Positions 18,477-22,954 of a DNA stretch of 22,954 nt are shown here, one piece after another. The DNA lies in the NCBI GenBank assembly GCA_946479435.1, contig CAMLFX010000046.1, forward strand, positions 1 through 22,954. The letters are read 5' to 3'. Position 1 is the first letter of the stretch. Every line of letters starts with the position of its first letter. This DNA comes from an uncultured Sphingobacteriales bacterium. GTDB taxonomy: Bacteria; Bacteroidota; Bacteroidia; Chitinophagales; Chitinophagaceae. The notes beneath the pieces were generated by a model. It saw only the letters and a program-made list of their open reading frames with translations. It was not told where the DNA came from and did not search any database. The translations under genes were made by a program, and so were the position numbers.

Positions 18477-18488
18477 AGATATACTTAA

Positions 18489-19208
18489 TTATATGTATCG
18501 CTTCCTCGACTTCGGTGGCAGTACACCATCGGGGTACCAGTAGTTCTTCCATTGTTCAGGCTCCAGTGCGTCGGCTACATCAAAGTCGCCTATCTTGGTA
18601 CGCCTAAGCTCTTGCAGGTAGCCACCGCAACCCAGAGCTTGTCCAAAGTCGTGGGCCAGCGAGCGGATATAAGTACCCGTACTGCATGCTACCCTAAAGT
18701 GCACCTCAGGCAGTTCAACCTTGGTTATCTCGAACGTCGTGATGCTTACTGCACGTGGTTGCAGCACTATCTCTTTGCCGGCACGTGCCAGTTCATAAGC
18801 GCGTTTGCCATCCTTCTTTATGGCCGAATGGATAGGTGGGGTTTGCAGTATATCGCCCACAAACTGCGGCCTTGCAGCTTCTATATCAGCAGCTGTTATG
18901 TGTTCAAAGGGCTTGAAGTCTTCGGGCTCGCTCTCAAGATCGTAAGTGGCGGTTACAGCGCCCAGGTGTATAATACCAACATACTCCTTAGGCAACTGCT
19001 GAAACTCGCTGATGCGTTTGGTAAACTTGCCTGTGCAGCATATCAGCAAGCCTGTAGCAAGGGGGTCTAATGTACCGGCATGGCCTATCTTGGCAATGAG
19101 CATCTTGCGCACCTTGTGTATGGCATCAAAAGAGGTCCAGCGGTAAGGTTTATCAATGAGTATAACGCCGCCTTGTTGTAGTTCGGCAGGCATTGGTTTA
19201 GGCATCAT
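18489..19208 (-). CDS. truB: tRNA pseudouridine(55) synthase TruB
   Basis: TruB isomerises U55 to pseudouridine in the T-loop of tRNAs. The product is 239 residues from the ATG at 19208; an adjacent ATG at 19205 would give 238. The catalytic aspartate is D48 in GHAGTLDPLATGLL, the family's hallmark. GVILIDKPYRWTSFDAIHKV (about 14-33) and the later CSTGTYIRSLAHDFGQALGC are also standard. The open frame extends 22 codons further upstream, but that segment has no similarity to TruB starts and would overlap a promoter-like TACCTTTG at 19214-19221. It is divergent from the DAHP synthase gene with a 47-base gap. Confidence 0.96.
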   Translation of the reverse strand: MMPKPMPAELQQGGVILIDKPYRWTSFDAIHKVRKMLIAKIGHAGTLDPLATGLLICCTGKFTKRISEFQQLPKEYVGIIHLGAVTATYDLESEPEDFKPFEHITAADIEAARPQFVGDILQTPPIHSAIKKDGKRAYELARAGKEIVLQPRAVSITTFEITKVELPEVHFRVACSTGTYIRSLAHDFGQALGCGGYLQELRRTKIGDFDVADALEPEQWKNYWYPDGVLPPKSRKRYI

Positions 19209-19213
19209 GGCCG

Positions 19214-19221
19214 CAAAGGTA
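19214..19221 (-). promoter_or_regulatory. TAnnTTTG element immediately before truB
   Basis: The minus strand reads TACCTTTG, an exact -7 consensus match and the same octamer found before the ComA-like gene. It ends 5 bases from the first truB ATG, implying a very short or absent leader. No -33 TTTG is seen at normal spacing. Confidence 0.5.
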
Positions 19222-19240
19222 ATATATAGTTCAGTCTGCC

Positions 19241-19248
19241 TAACTTTA
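19241..19248 (+). promoter_or_regulatory. Weak -7-like element before the DAHP synthase gene
   Basis: TAACTTTA matches TAnnTTTG except for the last base and ends 7 bases before the ATG at 19256. It repeats the very short element-to-start spacing seen at truB and paaD. It is offered as a candidate only. Confidence 0.3.
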
Positions 19249-19255
19249 CAGCTAT

Positions 19256-20335
19256 ATGTCGCTTTTCGAAACAAAGAACGGGCCTTTTATTATTGCCGGC
19301 CCTTGTAGTGCTGAGACCCGCGAACAGGTGCTGGAGACCGCAATGGCTGTGCAGCAGATGCCGGTGCATCTCTTCCGCGCAGGTGTATGGAAGCCGCGTA
19401 CCAGGCCGGGCAGCTTTGAAGGCAATGGTGTTGAAGCCCTGGAATGGCTGCAGGAAGTGAAGCAAACATACGGGTTGAAAGTAGCCATAGAAGTAGCAGA
19501 ACCTGTACATGTGGAACTGGCGCTGAAGTATGGTATAGATGTAGTTTGGATAGGTGCACGTACTACGGTAAACCCGTTCCAGGTGCAGCATATAGCTAAT
19601 GCACTGAAAGGGGTACAGATACCGGTAATGGTGAAGAACCCCGTTAACCCGGATGTAGATCTTTGGGAAGGCGCTATTGAACGATTGCAAAGTGCCGGCA
19701 TTACCGATGTGGCAGCTATACACCGTGGCTTTTCAGGCTATAATGCGGTATCGCAATACCGCAACCTCCCTAACTGGCCCATACCAATAGAGCTGAAAAG
19801 ACGCAAGCCGGAACTACCGGTTATTTGCGACCCCAGCCATATAACCGGCAACCGTAACCGTATAGCCGAGGTATCGCAAAAAGCATTGGATATGGGGTTT
19901 GACGGACTGATGATAGAGACACACCCGCATCCTGATGAAGCCTGGAGCGATGCGGCACAACAAGTGACCCCTGCAGTCTTGAACACCATTCTGAAACAAC
20001 TCATAGTGCGGCAGAAAGATACTGCTGATATGAGCAAGCTTATGGAACTGGATCATTTACGCCAATTGGCCGATAGTGTAGATGTGGAGATCATAGACCT
20101 GCTGGCAAGACGTATGGAACTTAGTGTACGTATGGGCGAAGTAAAACGCGATTGCAACATGACCGCTTACCAACCCGAGCGCTGGCGGGAGATTGTTAGT
20201 ACCAGGGGCGCACGTGCAAAGACATTGAATATATCGCCCGATTTCATTATTGCCCTATATGAAATGATACACGATGAAAGCATAAAAAAACAACTGGAAA
20301 TACTACAAGGTTCAACTAAAAAAGTAAAAAGCTAA
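19256..20335 (+). CDS. Bifunctional 3-deoxy-7-phosphoheptulonate (DAHP) synthase / chorismate mutase
   Basis: A 359-residue fusion joining the first step of the shikimate pathway to the branch step toward phenylalanine and tyrosine. Residues about 1-250 are a type I-beta (KDO8P-synthase-like) DAHP synthase: metal-site C17 in AGPCSAE, PEP/phosphate-binding KPRTRPGSFEG (46-56), KNPVNPD (127-133), IHRGFS (155-160), CDPSH (191-195) and IETHPHPDEAW (220-230). Residues about 260-350 are an AroQ-type chorismate mutase: LRQLADSVDVEIIDLLARRM (268-287), MGEVK (293-297) and a late EMIHDESIKKQ helix. This DAHP synthase-mutase fusion is common in Bacteroidota, where the mutase domain can mediate feedback control. 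aroE lies nearby on the opposite strand. Confidence 0.95.
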   Translation: MSLFETKNGPFIIAGPCSAETREQVLETAMAVQQMPVHLFRAGVWKPRTRPGSFEGNGVEALEWLQEVKQTYGLKVAIEVAEPVHVELALKYGIDVVWIGARTTVNPFQVQHIANALKGVQIPVMVKNPVNPDVDLWEGAIERLQSAGITDVAAIHRGFSGYNAVSQYRNLPNWPIPIELKRRKPELPVICDPSHITGNRNRIAEVSQKALDMGFDGLMIETHPHPDEAWSDAAQQVTPAVLNTILKQLIVRQKDTADMSKLMELDHLRQLADSVDVEIIDLLARRMELSVRMGEVKRDCNMTAYQPERWREIVSTRGARAKTLNISPDFIIALYEMIHDESIKKQLEILQGSTKKVKS

Positions 20336-20367
20336 TTTTAGCACTTCAATTTTAAAATAGAATAACA

Positions 20368-21159
20368 TTGTCGCTTAAGCAACATAAAGACGAACAGGTA
20401 AGGTACGACCAGCAGGTAGAGAACTCAAGGAATTATGTATTGCCTTTTATAGAAAAGACAAAGAAGCTGGTACCGGGCACAAGGGTGCTGGAAATTGGTT
20501 GTGGCGAAGGTGGCGTGCTTACACCTTTTATTGAAAAAGGCTGCTATTGCGTAGGTGTTGACCTTAACCAGCTGCGTATTGATCTTGCTAATAGGTTTCT
20601 TTTGCAAGCAGTAGCCGATGAAAAAGCAGCTTTTTTGTATAAAAATGTGTACGACAAAGACTTCCTTGAAAAGTACAGAGGCTATTTCGACATTATTATT
20701 CTGAAGGACACTATCGAACATATACCCGAACAGGAGAAATTCATCCCTTACATAAAGCAATTACTAAGGCAAGACGGCCAGATCTTTTTTGGTTTCCCGC
20801 CGTGGTATATGCCTTTTGGTGGCCACCAGCAAATATGCGAAGGCAAACTTGCAAGCAAACTGCCATACTACCATATTTTACCTAAACCATTATATAAAGG
20901 CCTGCTGAAAATGATGGGTGAAAGTGAAGGTAAGATTGGAGAACTGGAAGAAATATATGATACACGTATCAGTATTGAACGTTTTGAAAAAATAATAAAG
21001 GATAGTGGCCTTATCATTTTTCAAAAGCAGCACTACCTCATTAACCCGATATATAAATACAAGTTTGGGTTAGAGCCCAGGGAGCAATGGGAAGTAATAT
21101 CTGCTATACCATTTCTGCGCAACTTCCTTACTACCTGTGTGTACTATACAGTGGGTTGA
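20368..21159 (+). CDS. Class I SAM-dependent methyltransferase, substrate unknown
   Basis: A 263-residue protein with a Rossmann-fold methyltransferase core. Motif I is VLEIGCGEGG (40-49), D65 in VGVDLNQ should bind the ribose of S-adenosylmethionine, and a motif IV-like FDIIILKDTIEHIP follows the expected spacing. The C-terminal half (FFGFPPWYMPFGGHQQICEG and onward) is typical of UbiE/Methyltransf_11-like enzymes acting on small molecules or lipids, but no substrate can be named. The start is TTG: an in-frame stop lies five codons upstream (20353) and there is no earlier Met before the SAM motif. It follows the DAHP synthase gene by 32 bases, and its end overlaps the aroE 3' end by 16 bases on the other strand. 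Confidence 0.82.
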   Translation: MSLKQHKDEQVRYDQQVENSRNYVLPFIEKTKKLVPGTRVLEIGCGEGGVLTPFIEKGCYCVGVDLNQLRIDLANRFLLQAVADEKAAFLYKNVYDKDFLEKYRGYFDIIILKDTIEHIPEQEKFIPYIKQLLRQDGQIFFGFPPWYMPFGGHQQICEGKLASKLPYYHILPKPLYKGLLKMMGESEGKIGELEEIYDTRISIERFEKIIKDSGLIIFQKQHYLINPIYKYKFGLEPREQWEVISAIPFLRNFLTTCVYYTVG

Positions 21160-21884
21160 TTCCAGATGCGCCAGGCAGCTTCGGCCTGAAGATGTAGCAT
21201 TTCAAGGCCATTCTTAGTTTGGGCTCCGTGCATCTTCCCCATCTTCAGAAACAATGTCTCTTCGGGGTTGTAGATGAGGTCGTATAACAGATGTTCAGAA
21301 CCAATTGATGTGAATGGTATTGGTGGTACTTTATCCATATCAGGATGCATACCCAGGGGAGTTGTATTAATAATAAGCCGATGAGCGGTAATCAGCTCAT
21401 CGGTAAGATCGTTGTAAGTTAAGTTCTCCGGGCCTTTAGTTCGCGACACCATCTCATACGCTATACCAAGCTTAGCCAAGACATAAGTCACCGCTTTAGA
21501 CGCTCCGCCAGTGCCTAATACTAATGCATGGGTGTGGTGCCGTTGCAGGAGTGGCAGCAAACTTTCTTTGAAACCGATAACATCGGTATTATAGCCTTTA
21601 GCACTACCATTTATTATAGAGATGCAGTTCACGGCCCCAATAGCCTCCGCAACAATATCCAGTTCATTAAGATAGCTAATAACAGATTGCTTATAAGGTA
21701 TCGTAACGTTTAGCCCGCAAATGTGTGGATGTGTTTGCAGCAACGAAGCGAAATGCCCGATATCAGGTATAGGAAATGAGTGGTAAACTGCATCTATCCC
21801 TTCGCATTGAAACTTACTATTGAAGTATGAAGGTGAGAATGAATGCGTAAGCGGGTAACCTATCAGACCGTACTCAGCTTGCAT
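21144..21884 (-). CDS. aroE: Shikimate dehydrogenase
   Basis: AroE reduces 3-dehydroshikimate to shikimate with NADPH. The protein is 246 residues, slightly shorter than the usual 270. The substrate site is visible as HSFSPSYFN (14-22), NVTIPYK with catalytic K65, N86 in GAVNC and D101 in YNTDVIGF. The dinucleotide-binding loop is LGTGGASKAV (123-132), followed by NTTPLGMHP (173-181) and the C-terminal NGLEMLHLQAEAAWRIW with Q233. All key residues are kept. Its 3' end overlaps the convergent methyltransferase gene by 16 bases, so the two transcripts should be partly antisense. Confidence 0.95.
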   Translation of the reverse strand: MQAEYGLIGYPLTHSFSPSYFNSKFQCEGIDAVYHSFPIPDIGHFASLLQTHPHICGLNVTIPYKQSVISYLNELDIVAEAIGAVNCISIINGSAKGYNTDVIGFKESLLPLLQRHHTHALVLGTGGASKAVTYVLAKLGIAYEMVSRTKGPENLTYNDLTDELITAHRLIINTTPLGMHPDMDKVPPIPFTSIGSEHLLYDLIYNPEETLFLKMGKMHGAQTKNGLEMLHLQAEAAWRIWNQPTV

Positions 21885-21900
21885 GAAGGTGTATTAAAAT

Positions 21901-21931
21901 ACTAAAGGTGCACTATACGTACACCCTTAGT
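21901..21931 (-). terminator. Imperfect hairpin between the ComA-like gene and aroE
   Basis: A 10-bp stem with one mismatch pairs 21901-21910 with 21922-21931 across an 11-base loop, in the 54-base gap. On the minus strand it is followed by ATTTTAAT, a poor T tract. It may weakly terminate or attenuate read-through from the ComA-like gene into aroE. Confidence 0.4.
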
Positions 21932-21938
21932 TTATCAG

Positions 21939-22706
21939 TTACTTGTCTTTGTTCAGGAACAGGTGAAAAGTGTCACCCCGCAGGCCATAACGCATCGATT
22001 CCAGTGGCAGCACTTCATTTGGCGCCAGGTTGCCCAGGTTTACGTTAGCACCCAGCAGCTCCAGGAAGTAAACCTGTTGCGCTTTCTGTGGTGCTTCCCA
22101 GATGATCTTCTCATAAGGTATCTGGGTAAGTATCTCTTGCACCAGGCCTTCGCGCACTTCACCACTACCACGATATATACCAACATTTCCCGCTTCGCGG
22201 GCTTCAGCTATTACATAAGTTGAACCTGATTCCAGTTCTGCGCGCATCAGTTCTATCCATTTGTATGGAGGCATGATATGCGCTGCGTCTTTAGAACCTA
22301 CTTCCGATAATACAGTTACATGTTTGGCCAGTTTCTCGATATAACCGCATTTTTCATTGTGAGGGATAATGATAGAGCCATCCGACACTTCTACGTGATT
22401 CAGTCCGTAATCTTTAATAATATTCAGGTAATCATCAAACTGGTTGCGAATGAGGAAGGCTTCGAACAAAGTACCACCAAAATAAACGGGTATATTGTAA
22501 GAACGGTAGATATCTATCTTTTCGCGAAGGTTTTGCGTAACAAAAGCAGTACCAAATCCAAGTTTAGCTATATCGACATAAGGTGCCGCTACTGACAGAA
22601 AGTTCTTTACCTCTTCGTGGCCCATACCCTTGTCCATTACCATTGTTAAGCCGTATGTGCGTGGGCTTTGCGTGCGTTCAGGAAGATTATTTAATGTAAA
22701 ATTCAT
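21939..22706 (-). CDS. Phosphosulfolactate synthase family protein (ComA-like)
   Basis: The 255-residue product matches the ComA/PSL synthase family, a TIM-barrel enzyme that adds sulfite to phosphoenolpyruvate to give phosphosulfolactate. Visible family blocks are MVMDKGMG (22-29), DIAKLGFGT (45-53), VYFGGTLFE (74-82), HVEVSDGSI (104-112), SEVGSKD (134-140), IAEAREAG (166-173), IIWEAPQKAQQ (201-211) and NVNLGN (221-226). In methanogens this opens coenzyme M synthesis. In bacteria the product is used otherwise (sulfolactate in Bacillus spores is one case), and its fate here is unknown; no comB/comC-like gene is seen. The ATG at 22706 is preferred over a TTG three codons upstream. A good promoter lies at 22733-22765. 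Confidence 0.9.
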   Translation of the reverse strand: MNFTLNNLPERTQSPRTYGLTMVMDKGMGHEEVKNFLSVAAPYVDIAKLGFGTAFVTQNLREKIDIYRSYNIPVYFGGTLFEAFLIRNQFDDYLNIIKDYGLNHVEVSDGSIIIPHNEKCGYIEKLAKHVTVLSEVGSKDAAHIMPPYKWIELMRAELESGSTYVIAEAREAGNVGIYRGSGEVREGLVQEILTQIPYEKIIWEAPQKAQQVYFLELLGANVNLGNLAPNEVLPLESMRYGLRGDTFHLFLNKDK

Positions 22707-22732
22707 GGATATCAATTTTTCAATTGTGGCAA

Positions 22733-22765
22733 CAAAGGTAAGGGATAACCTGCCTTATGTGCAAA
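22733..22765 (-). promoter_or_regulatory. Bacteroidota promoter for the ComA-like gene
   Basis: On the minus strand TTTG (22765-22762) and TACCTTTG (22740-22733) are 21 bases apart, within the expected spacing. Transcription would start about 20 bases before the ATG at 22706. The -33 box overlaps a 14-bp palindrome at 22763-22776. Confidence 0.72.
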
Positions 22766-22776
22766 AATGCATTTTT
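22763..22776. repeat. Perfect 14-bp palindrome in a divergent intergenic region
   Basis: AAAAATGCATTTTT is its own reverse complement. It lies between the ComA-like gene and the divergent membrane-protein gene and overlaps the ComA-side -33 box, a plausible place for an operator. An A/T-rich palindrome this size can also arise by chance. Confidence 0.45.
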
Positions 22777-22807
22777 CACTTGTATCTTAGCAGGCATATT
22801 TATTTAT

Positions 22808-22954
22808 ATGAAACGTAACGTAGCAGCATTAGGTTTGGTTTTAGGTTTGCTGATGCCTATGATAGGCGTAGTTATCATGTTCCTGGTAAAGTTCAGCAAC
22901 GAAGGTTTTAGTAATTATATAATGGCTATATTCAACAATGGCAAGTTTGGCTTC
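22808..22954 (+). CDS. Small integral membrane protein, partial (cut by the window end)
   Basis: The first 49 codons of a gene running off the right edge. The N-terminus MKRNVAALGLVLGLLMPMIG and the following VVIMFLV form one transmembrane helix (about residues 5-27) after a positively charged start; then comes FSNEGFSNYIMAIFNNGKFG. It looks like a conserved Bacteroidota multi-pass membrane protein of unknown function, but too little is present to name it. It is divergent from the ComA-like gene with a 101-base gap; TATCTTAG at 22783-22790 is a loose -7-like match in the right place. Confidence 0.7.
   Translation, partial: MKRNVAALGLVLGLLMPMIGVVIMFLVKFSNEGFSNYIMAIFNNGKFGF

Larger units (their letters stand above)
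18185..18488. other. Gene-free stretch between the DUF2795-like gene and truB
   Basis: About 304 bases without a convincing protein gene. It holds the terminator at 18211-18237, an orphan -7 element at 18262-18269, the perfect palindrome TCTCCGGAGA at 18274-18283, a short hairpin (GCATTG 18407-18412 with CAATGC 18420-18425, 7-base loop), an A/T hairpin (18433-18440 with 18445-18452), and a 14-bp perfect inverted repeat framing 18337-18476. Open frames on both strands here have atypical composition and no start signal I trust. An 18-codon reading frame at 18300-18356 is too short to call. Confidence 0.7.

Noticed and set aside
18338..18607. An 89-codon plus-strand open frame crossing into truB
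   Set aside because: Its last third is antisense to a well-supported truB 3' end, it begins on a weak TTG start inside the inverted repeat, and it shows no domain-like pattern.
1..22954. A defence island, prophage, integron, CRISPR array or biosynthetic cluster
   Set aside because: No nuclease/helicase defence pair, phage gene, integrase, direct-repeat array or PKS/NRPS domain was found; the content is core metabolism, secretion and RNA processing with even composition.

Overview
The window reads as an ordinary chromosomal stretch of a member of the Bacteroidota, most likely Chitinophagales-like (the order is inferred). Three things point there. A 2,495-codon SprA gene encodes the outer-membrane translocon of the type IX secretion system and follows ruvA. 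Several gene starts carry the Bacteroidota -7 promoter element TAnnTTTG instead of a sigma70 -10 box. A DAHP synthase is fused to a C-terminal chorismate mutase. Codon use and base composition look even throughout. I saw no transposase, integrase, phage gene, CRISPR array, rRNA or tRNA.

Layout. Bases 53-2301 (+): a stand-alone cobalamin-binding domain protein, an enoyl-CoA hydratase and a secreted/outer-membrane beta-barrel protein, closed by a strong terminator. Bases 2468-10555 (+): ruvA then sprA. Bases 10624-13323 (+): paaA, paaB, paaC and paaD, giving the oxygenase, the structural subunit and the Fe-S assembly factor of phenylacetyl-CoA epoxidase; the reductase paaE is not in the window. 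Bases 13363-14760 (+): an exported M23-fold protein whose zinc ligands appear lost, then a small 2-TM channel-like protein without the K+ filter. Bases 14765-17792 (-): rnc, fabF, acpP and a LolD-like ABC ATPase (reading order lolD, acpP, fabF, rnc). Bases 17963-18184 (+): a DUF2795-like small acidic protein with a clear promoter and terminator. Bases 18185-18488: a gene-free stretch with a promoter-like element facing right and a perfect 14-bp inverted repeat. Bases 18489-19208 (-): truB. Bases 19256-21159 (+): DAHP synthase-chorismate mutase and a SAM methyltransferase. Bases 21144-22706 (-): aroE and a ComA-like phosphosulfolactate synthase. From 22808 (+): the start of a small membrane protein cut by the window edge.

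How the genes relate. Most are core housekeeping genes (recombination, fatty-acid synthesis, RNA processing, tRNA modification, shikimate pathway). DAHP synthase-chorismate mutase and aroE serve the same aromatic amino-acid pathway but lie on opposite strands around a methyltransferase. PaaABCD would open phenylacetate breakdown by epoxidising phenylacetyl-CoA; the nearby enoyl-CoA hydratase and B12-domain protein fit acyl-CoA catabolism in general, but a direct link is only inference.

No clearly new multi-gene system is visible. The points most worth checking are the apparently inactivated M23 protein paired with a filter-less channel-like protein, the orphan promoter plus inverted repeat at 18262-18476 (a candidate small RNA), the near-leaderless starts of paaD, truB and the DAHP synthase gene, and the paa cluster without a visible reductase.
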